DNA from: Chitinophaga eiseniae
Lineage (GTDB): Bacteria > Bacteroidota > Bacteroidia > Chitinophagales > Chitinophagaceae
Direction of reading: 5' to 3'
NCBI RefSeq assembly: GCF_012641265.1
Contig: NZ_JABAHZ010000009.1
Span: 186,001-250,000 of the forward strand
Length of the DNA stretch: 64,000 nucleotides
In this document: positions 34,937 to 44,213 of the stretch, one piece after another
Numbering within the stretch: position 1 is the first letter of the stretch
How the letters are laid out: each line of letters begins with the position of its first letter
Program-made: the position numbers and the translations under genes
The notes under the pieces: generated by a model
Told to the model about the DNA's origin: nothing
What the model saw: only the letters and a program-made list of their open reading frames with translations
The model's database searches: none

Positions 34937-35857
34937 CTACTTATTTACGATCGTGACTTTAGCGGTATCCGGGAGGCCGTAGTTACCGCTTACCAGCACC
35001 CTGTCCTGCGTGCTCAGCACCGGCGACAGGATCTCTATTTTGTTGCCGGCTTCCATTCCTTTTTGCACCACCACTTTTACCGCGGTGGTGCTATCCATCA
35101 TTTTCATGATCCAATATTCGTTTTGCGATTCGCTGGAAAGCACGGCTTCCCTGGGCAGGAATACCGCATTGGATTTCCCTCCTTTCCGCAATTTCACTTT
35201 AGCAATCAGGTTTTCCGGGATCAGCTTAGTGGTGGTTACCCTGATGATATAATTCTGCGTTTGTGCAATAGAATCTACCGTAGGCAACGGTGCTTCCATT
35301 ACACCAGGCAACTGCGCTCCATCGGGTAAAGCCACTGTTACCTGGCGATTAGTGGGCACCAGCGCTGTCAACTCGTAGGGCAGGTTCAGGATAAACGCAA
35401 AGCTATTGTCGTCGGATATGGTAGCCAGCTGCTCTCCATCCTGCACGTAAGTGCCGCTCTGTGCACTCAGCTGCGTAATATATCCGTTGCCGGTAGCTTT
35501 AATAGGAATCAGGCCTGTGAAGCGAAAAGACGAATCCAATTTATTGATCGTATTGCCGAGGTTCTCTGCTTCTTTGGTCTTCAGTAAAAACAATACCTGT
35601 CCTCTGCTCACGTGTTGTCCCAGCTTTATGTTAGATGTTTGCAGAAAACCATTGGCTACCGCCTTTACATTTGTTTTCAACAAAAAGGTGGCCGTTGCAT
35701 TCAATGCGATCTCCTCTTCCATGGCGCCGGTTTCCGGCGATGCTATCGTAACTGGCGTACCGGCTGCTGCTATTTGCTCTTCCTCCGCCGGCGCAGACTG
35801 GTGACAGGCCGTTGCCAGGAGTAAACAAATGATACTGAACGTACTTAATCGTTTCAT
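34937..35857 (-). CDS. RND efflux periplasmic adaptor (membrane-fusion protein), lipoprotein
   Basis: A 306-residue adaptor with a type II signal (IICLLLATAC, Cys18). The barrel-sandwich hybrid is seen in ALNATATFLLKTNVKAVANG through HVSRGQVLFLLKTKE, and GYITQLSAQSGTYVQDGEQL is the second half of the lipoyl-like domain; a beta-barrel and membrane-proximal domain follow. The alpha-hairpin is very short, as in compact adaptors. It should bridge the RND pump (5 bp downstream) and the TolC-like channel (8 bp upstream). Confidence 0.94.
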   Translation of the reverse strand: MKRLSTFSIICLLLATACHQSAPAEEEQIAAAGTPVTIASPETGAMEEEIALNATATFLLKTNVKAVANGFLQTSNIKLGQHVSRGQVLFLLKTKEAENLGNTINKLDSSFRFTGLIPIKATGNGYITQLSAQSGTYVQDGEQLATISDDNSFAFILNLPYELTALVPTNRQVTVALPDGAQLPGVMEAPLPTVDSIAQTQNYIIRVTTTKLIPENLIAKVKLRKGGKSNAVFLPREAVLSSESQNEYWIMKMMDSTTAVKVVVQKGMEAGNKIEILSPVLSTQDRVLVSGNYGLPDTAKVTIVNK

Positions 35858-35865
35858 AGTTGGTA

Positions 35866-37134
35866 TCAGTTAGCGCTGTTCCAGTAATTAATCTGGTTGA
35901 TCAGCTGATATTTATTCACGATGTTCTGTGTGATGATATTCTTTGCATTCAGGTAGTTATTGATAGCGATCACGTAGTCGGCTATCCGTACATCTCCATG
36001 TACCAGCAACGCTTTATTGGCCTCCATCAGCCCTTCGGCATAGCTGATTTGTTTACTGGCCTGGTCAATCAGCTCTATCGTTGTTCCCAGCTGTTGGGTT
36101 AGCTGTTGCAGCTGTTGATAATACTGCCTGGAAAAAAAGTCCTGGTAGTTTTTTCGCGTAGCTTCTGCAATCGCTACCTTGTCGTGTTGCATTTTACGCT
36201 GGTGGCCATCGTAAATAGGCACTACCAGGTTTAAGCCTGCACTCACGCCAAAATTCTTATATGGGTCTAGGGCCAGGGTAGAATTAAATCCTCCGTCTGT
36301 ATACAGGTTTATTTTGGGCCGGTACAACAGGTCGATGCTCTTATCTGAGTTGCGCAGTTTCAGGCTATCTATCTCAAACTGGCGGTAAAACACGGTATTC
36401 TCCAGCGCGGGCAAATGATCGATATGTAATGCCGGATCTTCTATCGGTGTAAACGTGGTATCTGTTACACCGCAGAGGTAATTCAGCTGGGCGAAATTAT
36501 TTTGGTACTGCCCGCGTAATTGTTTCAGCAGGAGCTCCTGCTGTTGCAGGGTTACCAGGAAGGTAAGATAATCTGTTTGCCGGTAAGTACCGGTCTGGGC
36601 GAGCTTTTTCAGGATCACTTCTTCCTGCTTCAGCAATTGTAATACATGGTCATTGAACCGGTACTGCTCCCAGTCGCCATAGGCGGTAATATACTGTGCG
36701 GCAATACTTCTTTTCAGGTCTTGCTCCGATATACGGGAAGTATTGCGGAGGCCCTGGTTCTGCAGATCTATTCCCTGCAACTGGTTATTCAGGTTCTTTT
36801 TTCCGTTCAGCTCCTTGCTGGCAGATACCAGGGCGCTTACCTGTGCGCCGTTGGTGATGGCAGCATCATACCCGATACCACGAATGAGGGGGGCATAGCT
36901 ATTATTACTTACTCCATTTACCTGCGGCCCATATGCGGCCCGCAGGCGCTGGCTATCGATCTGTGCTGCCGTTACCTGGTTCTGGTAATCCCTTAGTAGT
37001 GGGCTGTTTTGTTTTCCCTGGTCCAGGTAATACGCCAGGTTCTTTCCCTGGGCAAATGCCCGGGAAGCGCCACCTATCCATAGCAACAGCCCCAGGGCTG
37101 TTGCGGCATAACTCCTTCTAAAAGCTGAAAACAT
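35866..37134 (-). CDS. TolC-family outer-membrane efflux channel
   Basis: A 422-residue outer-membrane factor with a signal peptide ending near residue 29 (ASRAFAQ) and two long helical hairpin repeats (N-terminal GKQNSPLLRDYQNQVTAAQI; C-terminal RKNYQDFFSRQYYQQLQQLT). INLYTDGGFNSTLALDPYKN marks the barrel segment between them. First structural gene of the tripartite pump; the adaptor follows after 8 bp. Confidence 0.93.
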   Translation of the reverse strand: MFSAFRRSYAATALGLLLWIGGASRAFAQGKNLAYYLDQGKQNSPLLRDYQNQVTAAQIDSQRLRAAYGPQVNGVSNNSYAPLIRGIGYDAAITNGAQVSALVSASKELNGKKNLNNQLQGIDLQNQGLRNTSRISEQDLKRSIAAQYITAYGDWEQYRFNDHVLQLLKQEEVILKKLAQTGTYRQTDYLTFLVTLQQQELLLKQLRGQYQNNFAQLNYLCGVTDTTFTPIEDPALHIDHLPALENTVFYRQFEIDSLKLRNSDKSIDLLYRPKINLYTDGGFNSTLALDPYKNFGVSAGLNLVVPIYDGHQRKMQHDKVAIAEATRKNYQDFFSRQYYQQLQQLTQQLGTTIELIDQASKQISYAEGLMEANKALLVHGDVRIADYVIAINNYLNAKNIITQNIVNKYQLINQINYWNSAN

Positions 37135-37168
37135 AAAGCCATTTTAACAAATAAGGTTCCATCCTCTC

Positions 37169-37579
37169 TTAAAGTAATGTGCCCTTGCTATCGAATATAA
37201 TATCTTTACCGCTGATTTCCGCTTCGTAGTTCACTGTACCATCTGCTTTCTCAATACGGGCTGTTTCCTTCATTCTTATGCCTTTATAGTGCCTGGCAAT
37301 ATACTTCCTGGCTGCTTCCGGCAGGTCTGTTGCCGGTATAGGCGTTTCCGTTTCCATCCAAGTCCCTTTTGTATCAAACACGGCAGAAATGTGTTGATGG
37401 TTTTCCTTAAACCCGGCCTCATAGTTCTTTTGTTCCATTTCCCATTTTACACCGGTAGCAGCAGGGAATTTACTGGAGAAGGCAGCTTTCACAGCGGCAG
37501 GCACCTTCGATTCACTGATTTTTTGTGCGAAGGCAGGCATGCTCAATAGCAGGCATCCAAACATTAAATAGTGTTTCAT
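37169..37579 (-). CDS. PepSY-like periplasmic protein
   Basis: A 136-residue exported protein with signal peptide (LLLSMPAFAQ) and two tandem PepSY-like units: KVPAAVKAAFSSKFPAATGV then VKWEMEQKNYEAGF, and DLPEAARKYIARHYKGIRMK then NYEAEISGKDIIFDSKG. Proteins of this fold are secreted and often lie beside two-component or efflux genes; they may sense envelope stress or bind peptides, but no activity is established. It is 35 bp upstream of the TolC gene and probably the first gene of the efflux operon. Confidence 0.87.
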   Translation of the reverse strand: MKHYLMFGCLLLSMPAFAQKISESKVPAAVKAAFSSKFPAATGVKWEMEQKNYEAGFKENHQHISAVFDTKGTWMETETPIPATDLPEAARKYIARHYKGIRMKETARIEKADGTVNYEAEISGKDIIFDSKGTLL

Positions 37580-37666
37580 ACCATTAAATTTATCCCAAAG
37601 TTAACCCGCAATTCTGTTTAACTTCTGTAGTGGCAGGCCATACACCGAATTCAGCAATAGCATCAT

Positions 37667-37699
37667 AAAAAAAGTCCGCAGACACGAGGATCTGCGGAC
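37667..37699 (-). terminator. Terminator of the fasciclin/IPT operon
   Basis: The stem GTCCGCAGA (37674-37682) pairs with TCTGCGGAC (37691-37699). Read on the minus strand it is followed by seven T (37667-37673). It lies 31 bp past the stop of the IPT/TIG lipoprotein gene and marks the 3' end of the long operon. Confidence 0.9.
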
Positions 37700-37729
37700 C
37701 AGCTGTTGTTTTAGCGTTGTGTTGATTGA

Positions 37730-39904
37730 CTATCTCAGGGTAATTTTCCTGATTTGTCCCAGGTTTTCTTCTACCAGGTAAATATTTCCGGCTTTATCTA
37801 CCACTAACGGTGAACCGCTGGTGGGACTCAGCAGCGCTTCCTGCAGGGTGCCATTTTTATTACCGCCACGGAAAGGCTGGTAGCTGCCTTCTGCGCCGGT
37901 AATGGTGCCAATGGTACCGTCGTTCGGATTGATGGTTCTAATGGAATAATTATAACTGTCTACGATATACACGAAACCAGACACCGGGTCATAGGTCGAT
38001 GCGGCCGGTCCATTTAACCTGCCTACCCCTTTCGGGCCATCGATATAGTCGCCCTGGTTAAATGCGCCGGCAAACACCAGGTTCTCACCGGTAGCGATGT
38101 TCAGCCGCAGTTCTATGGCGCCGTCTACGTTAGACATAAACAGGTAACCATTATACCAGCTAAACTGCGAGGAGATACCATTCCTGGCCACCTGGGTTAC
38201 CTGCGTACCATTGGAGGTTATTTTGAATACCCCATTGTAATCCGAGCCGGCGTATAAATTACCCGCGGCATCGATGGTGAGGTACTTCGGCTGGAAGTCC
38301 AGGCCGGCATAGAATGTGGTCACCTTGCCAGCAGGCGTTATCTTGCGGATATTATTATTAAAGGCATCGGCTACATACAGGTTGTCCTGTGCATCGATAG
38401 CCATACCGGAGATAGCAAAGAACTTCGCATTGACGCCTGTACCATCGGTATTACCCCTGTCATCGCCGCCGGCAAACAGGCTACCAGCACCATCCGGGGT
38501 AATTTTGCTGATATGACCGTCGCCCGCTGTAAACACGTTGCCTTTGCTGTCTATCACCAACCCTCTCACATTACCTGATGCCATAGCCCCCTTATAGAAA
38601 AGGCTGACACCGGCCCGGCGGAATAAGGGTCCTACGGCAGATAAGCTGCCAGTACTTACGTTGAGCGATCCCGTGGTGAAGCCGGCTGGCATTGTTACGG
38701 TCAGCGTAGTATCGGTAGCAGCGGTTACCATCACGGCCAGCCCATTGATAGATACGTGATTATTAGCCGCTATTTTGTCGAAACCGGTTCCTTTCATTAC
38801 GATCACGGATCCGTCCAAACCATTGTCTGGCAATAATTGCGTAATACCCAGCGCTTGAATGGTATACTGCGGTCCATTGATCGCCTGTCCATTAACTGAT
38901 ATCCGCAACATACCGGTAGTGGCGGTAACAGGAACAGTTAACGTCAATTGCTGGCTCGTGGCGCTCATGATTGTCAGTGGTTTACCGTTGAGCAATACGG
39001 TGTCTTCATCGCTGATGCTGCTGAAGTTATCCCCCGCAATGGTGATAATACTTCCTACGGGGCCGCTCAGTGGCGCTATGGTACGGATAACAGGCGGCGG
39101 CACCGGTGTAAATATGGGTCCACTTGTTTTCTGGCCATTGATGGTAACAGATACCGGTCCGGCTTTCACCTGTGCCGGTACCAATACCTGCAAGGCAGTT
39201 TCCGAAGCGTTTACCACGGTACCAGGCAGACCGTTGAAGGCCACTACGTTGTTGGCTACCGTGGTATTGAAGCCTGTTCCGCTGATAGTAACCAGCGTAC
39301 CGGCGCCACCGGTAGCAGGTTTTATTTTTGTGATCGACTGGAAAGTAAACACCGGGCCGGAGGCATGGGTATTGTTGACCGTTACCTCTACGGCGCCACT
39401 CCCGGCGCCTGCCGGCACAATGGCCGTCAACAGCGTATCATTGGAGTTGGATACAATAGCCGGGTGACCATTGATCGATACGGCTGCGGGTCCTTCCAGG
39501 CTGCTGAAGCCCGCACCGGAAATTGAGATATTGGTGCCTTCTGGTCCGTTGGCGGGCGACACCTGGTGAATGCTCAATGCCTGGTACGTGTATACGGCGC
39601 CGTTAGCCGTGTGATTACCCGCAGTAATGGTAAGCGGACCAGTGGTGCCCTTTTCAGGCGCCTGTACAATCAACACCGTATCATTCACGCTCACCACCGT
39701 AGCGCTAATGCCATTAAAAGACACCGTATTGTTACCGATGCCGGTACCGAAGCCGGTACCCCTGATAGTGACCACCGTACCGGGATTTCCGCTGCTGGGC
39801 AGGAATCCGCTGATCGACAACGGCAGCGCCACTTCATCACGATTTTTTTTGCAGGCGGCCAGTAAGCACAACGTAGCTGCCAGCACATATAAATATTGTT
39901 TCAT
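37730..39904 (-). CDS. Lipoprotein with five IPT/TIG domains and NHL-type repeats
   Basis: A 724-residue surface lipoprotein; the type II signal ends at Cys18 (LCLLAACKKNRDE). Five IPT/TIG immunoglobulin-like domains of about 80 residues follow (about 28-435), each opening with a G-x-x-GT-x-V-x-I-x-G-x-x-F pattern (GTVVTIRGTGF, GTNISISGAGF, GTLVTISGTGF, GSIITIAGDNF, GSVIVMKGTGF). The C-terminal third is an NHL-like propeller (ISGMAIDAQDNLYVADAFNN; YLTIDAAGNLYAGSDYNG). The ATG at 39904 is chosen so that the signal peptide is normal. Such proteins bind glycans or proteins at the cell surface. It is the last gene of the operon, 21 bp after the Oar-like receptor, and may act as its SusE/F-like surface partner. 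Confidence 0.92.
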   Translation of the reverse strand: MKQYLYVLAATLCLLAACKKNRDEVALPLSISGFLPSSGNPGTVVTIRGTGFGTGIGNNTVSFNGISATVVSVNDTVLIVQAPEKGTTGPLTITAGNHTANGAVYTYQALSIHQVSPANGPEGTNISISGAGFSSLEGPAAVSINGHPAIVSNSNDTLLTAIVPAGAGSGAVEVTVNNTHASGPVFTFQSITKIKPATGGAGTLVTISGTGFNTTVANNVVAFNGLPGTVVNASETALQVLVPAQVKAGPVSVTINGQKTSGPIFTPVPPPVIRTIAPLSGPVGSIITIAGDNFSSISDEDTVLLNGKPLTIMSATSQQLTLTVPVTATTGMLRISVNGQAINGPQYTIQALGITQLLPDNGLDGSVIVMKGTGFDKIAANNHVSINGLAVMVTAATDTTLTVTMPAGFTTGSLNVSTGSLSAVGPLFRRAGVSLFYKGAMASGNVRGLVIDSKGNVFTAGDGHISKITPDGAGSLFAGGDDRGNTDGTGVNAKFFAISGMAIDAQDNLYVADAFNNNIRKITPAGKVTTFYAGLDFQPKYLTIDAAGNLYAGSDYNGVFKITSNGTQVTQVARNGISSQFSWYNGYLFMSNVDGAIELRLNIATGENLVFAGAFNQGDYIDGPKGVGRLNGPAASTYDPVSGFVYIVDSYNYSIRTINPNDGTIGTITGAEGSYQPFRGGNKNGTLQEALLSPTSGSPLVVDKAGNIYLVEENLGQIRKITLR

Positions 39905-39925
39905 TGCTTTTATTTGATGTAACAC

Positions 39926-42900
39926 CTAAAATGAATATCTCATACCCAGCTGCAGTTGATAACGGGAGCCGAAGAAATCAGTGGCATAAGGTTTTCCGGG
40001 ATCTCCGAAAGTATATACCGGGTAGTTCTCCTTGCTTTGCCTGCCCGGATATACCGGCGTCAGTCCCACACTCGCGGTAGAGTTGAAAGTATTGGGAGAG
40101 AAATAGGCCCTCCCCCAATCTTTATTCAACAGGTTAGTCAGGTTCATAATATCAAGGGTAAAAGTGAGATAACTGCTGCGGGGATTTTCGGAGAAATGAT
40201 ACTCCTGCCCGAAATGGAAGTCGGCCTGCGTATTCCAGGGCGTACGTCCCATATTACGTTCGGTAAAGTTACCACGGCGGCTACGCAAATATGGGTTTCC
40301 ATCCACATACCGGTTAAAGGCTTCTGCCTGTGCGGCAGCAGTCACCTGGGTTCCGGCGGTATTGGTATAGTCCTGGAAGAAATGAATGGCATCATCCGCT
40401 TGTGGTATGTAAACCAGGCTTACCTGCTGTGGCAGTCCCTGGATACTGTTGTTTACAATACCATAGGTAAACGGTGAACCGGATTGGGCGCTGACGAACA
40501 GGGAAAAGCTACTGATCCATTTTGTATTCCACGCCTTGCGGTAATCAGCATGCACCACGATACGGTGGCGGATATCAAAGTTAGAATAGGCCAGGTCGGG
40601 ATTATTTGGATTCAAGGCCTGGTTCAGCTGCCAGTTACTTTCCATGGAGTTCCGGATACCGTTAGACACGTCTTTGGAAGTACCGTAGGTATAAGATACG
40701 CCGGCATTCAGCCCATTGCTGAAGTTACGCCCCACACTACCGGTAATGCTGTAGCGATAACCTTTGTTGGTATTGCTCAACTCGTAGGCATTGGCAAAAC
40801 GCGGATCAATGCTGCCACTGTATACCGGTTGCTGCATGCCTGCATCATAGCCATAATAGCGGGGATCGTCTTTGATATTCACCTGCCGGAACATCACGTC
40901 TTTCAGGCTTTTGGTATACATGCCCTCCAGCGTAAATTTATAGCCATTGCTTGTGGTATAATCTACTGCCAGGCTGGCACGTAATACCTTAGGCATCACA
41001 AAGTTATTGTCTACCACATCCACCTGTGTTTTACCCGAATTTTTATTATTGAGAACAGCCCCGTTCTGGCCAATAAAATCTGCGATTCCATTCTTGCCTG
41101 TTTTCAGTGGGTCGGTGCCTTTTACAAAGGCTTGCTGGTCTGCTTTCTGATCAAATGAGCCATAGGTATCGCCGTTATTATAGTAGGCGTACGCCAGCCA
41201 TGCCAGCGGGATACGGCCGGTAAACATGCCGATACCGCCGCGCAGGATGAGGCTTTGGTTGCCCAGCCAGTCGTAACGGAATCCCAGTCTTGGTGAAATC
41301 TGTATTTTATTGAGATAACTGTTGCGAATGGCATTCAACGGCGTATAGTAGTACGTGTTGCCCAGGAAGGCATCAGGGATGGCCGTTTGTGTTTTTTCGC
41401 TCAGGATAGGCTTTGTTGGCAACAACGTATAGTCGGCACGTATACCTGGCGTAATCTTCAGCTTATCGGTCAGCTGAATTTCATCCTGCGCATAAGCGCT
41501 CAACATACCCAGGTTAAAGGATTCGGGGTGTGACAGGATATAATCCCGGCTGTTGTTGGTATAGTTGTAGTTACCTCTTACTCTCCAGGGATTGTTGTTG
41601 AGATAATCATCTATGCTCAGGTAGTCTACGCGGCCATTCCAGCTGTTCACAAAGCCATAGTTGATATGATAAATTTCATTGTGTGTACCAAAGAGGAAAG
41701 TGTGCTTGCCTTTGTATAAAGTGAGGTTGTCGGTAATTTCCCAGGTACGTTGCTGCATGTTAAAGATGGCAGCTTCGCGGTCGGTGCCGAGGTAAATGGT
41801 GGTGCCAGGCGTACGTCCCATGATCTGCACCTGCGGCAGGTTGGGATCTGACTGCGGATCGCGGCGATCGTTGACTACCGTATAGCCTACCAGTAAACTA
41901 TTGGCCAGCTGCTGACTGAAGCGGGATTTCAATTCCGCTACGGTAGACGTCTGGTTATTGGTTTGCTTATACGCCATGCTGGTAAAGCGGAAATCGGCCT
42001 GGTCGCGGTCCATGATCATGGCATCCGACAGGATGGTATTATTGCGCAGCGACAGCTGATGGATGGCATTGATGTTCCAGTCCAGGCGGTTAAAGAACTT
42101 CTGCGAATGGGTGCTGGCATTGTAGCTTCCGCCGGTACCGGGATCAAATGCTTTACCGTAGCGCTGCCCGGTGGCATTGCGGATATCCTGCTCATCTTTC
42201 ACACTCAGGATCTGGGCGGTTTCTGCCTGGCCTACCAGCAATTGAGCCGGATCGCGGCGACCGGTTACTTCTTCATTGGTGAAAAAGAATAGCTTATCTT
42301 TTATAATGGGAAAGCCCAGTCGTACGCCGGATTGATAGTCGTAAAAATCGCTGTTCATTTTGCCCAGCGTACCTACCTTATCCTTGCCGGTAAGGGCGCC
42401 ATTCCGGCCATAGGCGTATACGGAGCCGGTGAACTGGTTGGTACCGCTGCGGGTTACCGCATTGATGCTACCACCGGTGAAATTACCGATTTTCACATCG
42501 AAGGGCGCCAGGTATACCTGCATATCTTCAATGGCATCCATGGATACCGGGTTGCTATGTGTGCTGGATCCGGGCATACCGGAAGTACCGGTAATACCGC
42601 CGGTAGAGGGACTAAAACCGATAGCGTCGTTATTAATGGCTCCATCCAGGGTAACGTTGTTATACCGGAAGTTGGTACCACCAAAAGAGTTGTCTTTAGA
42701 CGCCTGTGGTACCAGGCGTGTCATATCGGTGATACTGCGGTTCACCGTAGGCATGTTGCGCAACTGGGTGCTGCCTATGTTCTGGCCGGCGCCATAAGTA
42801 TTGGCTTTGGCGGTCTTGCTGCCTTTCACCACTACTTCCGACAACTGCTTTTTACTGTCTTCCAGTACAATGGCCAGCTGCAAAGGTTCCCCGAGGCGGA

Positions 42901-43189
42901 TCATAATACCTTCTCGGCTTTGTGTGCCCATTCCCATCATGGATGCCTGCACAGTATATGGGCCACCTACCCGCATGCCTGCGAGGTGATAACGGCCGTC
43001 GTTGCCGGCTACCGTGCCGTAACGGGTGCCCGTGGGCGTGTGTATGGCCTGTACCGTAACACCCGGCACCGGCTGCCCTTTTCCATCAACGATACGCCCA
43101 TCCAGGCGACCGCTGGTTTCCTGTGCCTGCACGCGTATGCATAATAGCATGCATACGATGCAACAAAGTATATATAGCTTTTTCATCAT
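39926..43189 (-). CDS. Oar-like TonB-dependent outer-membrane receptor without STN
   Basis: A 1087-residue receptor. Signal peptide (IVCMLLCIRVQAQ), carboxypeptidase-regulatory-like domain at about 28-110 (GRIVDGKGQPVPGVTVQ), plug at about 130-250 (VNRSITDMTRLVPQAS; NVTLDGAINNDAIGFSPSTG; SMDAIEDMQVYLAPFDVKIG), and a barrel ending LQLGMRYSF. Plug style is that of the Oar/OmpA-linked receptors used for proteins or peptides and adhesion rather than of SusC, and no SusD partner is encoded. It has no STN signalling domain, unlike the receptor that opens the operon. The fasciclin gene ends 22 bp upstream and the IPT/TIG gene begins 21 bp downstream. Confidence 0.93.
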   Translation of the reverse strand: MMKKLYILCCIVCMLLCIRVQAQETSGRLDGRIVDGKGQPVPGVTVQAIHTPTGTRYGTVAGNDGRYHLAGMRVGGPYTVQASMMGMGTQSREGIMIRLGEPLQLAIVLEDSKKQLSEVVVKGSKTAKANTYGAGQNIGSTQLRNMPTVNRSITDMTRLVPQASKDNSFGGTNFRYNNVTLDGAINNDAIGFSPSTGGITGTSGMPGSSTHSNPVSMDAIEDMQVYLAPFDVKIGNFTGGSINAVTRSGTNQFTGSVYAYGRNGALTGKDKVGTLGKMNSDFYDYQSGVRLGFPIIKDKLFFFTNEEVTGRRDPAQLLVGQAETAQILSVKDEQDIRNATGQRYGKAFDPGTGGSYNASTHSQKFFNRLDWNINAIHQLSLRNNTILSDAMIMDRDQADFRFTSMAYKQTNNQTSTVAELKSRFSQQLANSLLVGYTVVNDRRDPQSDPNLPQVQIMGRTPGTTIYLGTDREAAIFNMQQRTWEITDNLTLYKGKHTFLFGTHNEIYHINYGFVNSWNGRVDYLSIDDYLNNNPWRVRGNYNYTNNSRDYILSHPESFNLGMLSAYAQDEIQLTDKLKITPGIRADYTLLPTKPILSEKTQTAIPDAFLGNTYYYTPLNAIRNSYLNKIQISPRLGFRYDWLGNQSLILRGGIGMFTGRIPLAWLAYAYYNNGDTYGSFDQKADQQAFVKGTDPLKTGKNGIADFIGQNGAVLNNKNSGKTQVDVVDNNFVMPKVLRASLAVDYTTSNGYKFTLEGMYTKSLKDVMFRQVNIKDDPRYYGYDAGMQQPVYSGSIDPRFANAYELSNTNKGYRYSITGSVGRNFSNGLNAGVSYTYGTSKDVSNGIRNSMESNWQLNQALNPNNPDLAYSNFDIRHRIVVHADYRKAWNTKWISSFSLFVSAQSGSPFTYGIVNNSIQGLPQQVSLVYIPQADDAIHFFQDYTNTAGTQVTAAAQAEAFNRYVDGNPYLRSRRGNFTERNMGRTPWNTQADFHFGQEYHFSENPRSSYLTFTLDIMNLTNLLNKDWGRAYFSPNTFNSTASVGLTPVYPGRQSKENYPVYTFGDPGKPYATDFFGSRYQLQLGMRYSF

Positions 43190-43211
43190 TGGTTCATTTT
43201 AATTGAAAGCA

Positions 43212-44186
43212 TCAGAAATTTTCCATCAATACCTGGTCGATGATATGCAACACGCCATTATTGGTAAGCACGTTGGATTTCAGCAACTGCGCCGGCTGAC
43301 GGTTACCTGCTCCCTGCACTGTAATCGTATATGCGCTGCCGTTGTTCTGTATATTCACTGTAGTCGTGCTGTTGTTCAGCATGTTCTGCAGACTTTGATT
43401 GGAAACATCTGTAGTGAGTACGTAATCGTATACAAAGCGGCGGCTGCCTAACATATGAAACTGCAACAGGTTGCGCAGCACGTCGGGACTGGTTTGTATG
43501 ATGCTGTCGGTAGTAGGGAAACCGGCGGCGATAAACGCGTTGTTGTTGGGTGCAAATACCGTCAGCGGGCCATCTCCCTTCAACAGCTCTTTCATCCCTG
43601 CTCTTTGCAAGGCCGCGTTGAAATAGGTCAGCGAGGGTTCTGCTGCAATAGCCGCGCTCAGCTTATCCTGGTTCAATGGATTCAGTACCGCACTGATCAC
43701 CTGCACCAATCCATTGCTGGCAGGTAAGTTCTGCGCCGTTACCGGGGTGCCGTTGATGGTAATCACCGTGTCCTGGTTGTGCACCCAATGGGTAACAAAC
43801 AGCTGCGCGCCGGAAGAAGTACTCACCGGCTGATTAAACCGGTAAGGCAGTTTATCCAGCTGCCATAATCCTTTCAGGATATGGTACTGTATCATGTTCA
43901 CCAATACAGCTCCTCTTTCTTTGGCTACATCCTGTTCCGTATTATAACCGCTTCTCTGAAAGGCGCTATTATCCGGGATCAACACGGTATAGGGCCCTTT
44001 GTCCAGCAACAGGGTATTGAAGCTGGTGGCAGTGAGCGCCGTATTAAAAAAGGAGAAGTTGAACTTGTTGTCCTCAATTACATACAGGAGCTTGTTATTA
44101 TCCTGGCTATTTGCCGGCTTATTGTCGTCTTTCTTACATGAAAACAATAGAAGCGCCGACGCAAAAATTAAAATATGTTGTTTCAT
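43212..44186 (-). CDS. Fasciclin (FAS1) lipoprotein with two domains, copy 3
   Basis: A 324-residue lipoprotein (Cys17, LLLFSCKKDDNK; the K-D-D after the cysteine fits the Bacteroidota lipoprotein export signal). Two FAS1 domains at about 35-172 and 176-323: first KGPYTVLIPDNSAFQRSGY and LVNMIQYHILKG; second GDGPLTVFAPNNNAFIAAGF and RNLLQFHMLGSRRF, ending GVLHIIDQVLMENF. FAS1 domains mediate adhesion and bind protein or glycan partners. Third of three fasciclin genes in one operon. Confidence 0.92.
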   Translation of the reverse strand: MKQHILIFASALLLFSCKKDDNKPANSQDNNKLLYVIEDNKFNFSFFNTALTATSFNTLLLDKGPYTVLIPDNSAFQRSGYNTEQDVAKERGAVLVNMIQYHILKGLWQLDKLPYRFNQPVSTSSGAQLFVTHWVHNQDTVITINGTPVTAQNLPASNGLVQVISAVLNPLNQDKLSAAIAAEPSLTYFNAALQRAGMKELLKGDGPLTVFAPNNNAFIAAGFPTTDSIIQTSPDVLRNLLQFHMLGSRRFVYDYVLTTDVSNQSLQNMLNNSTTTVNIQNNGSAYTITVQGAGNRQPAQLLKSNVLTNNGVLHIIDQVLMENF

Positions 44187-44213
44187 TTTACTAAATGCTT
44201 TTAAGTATGCGCC

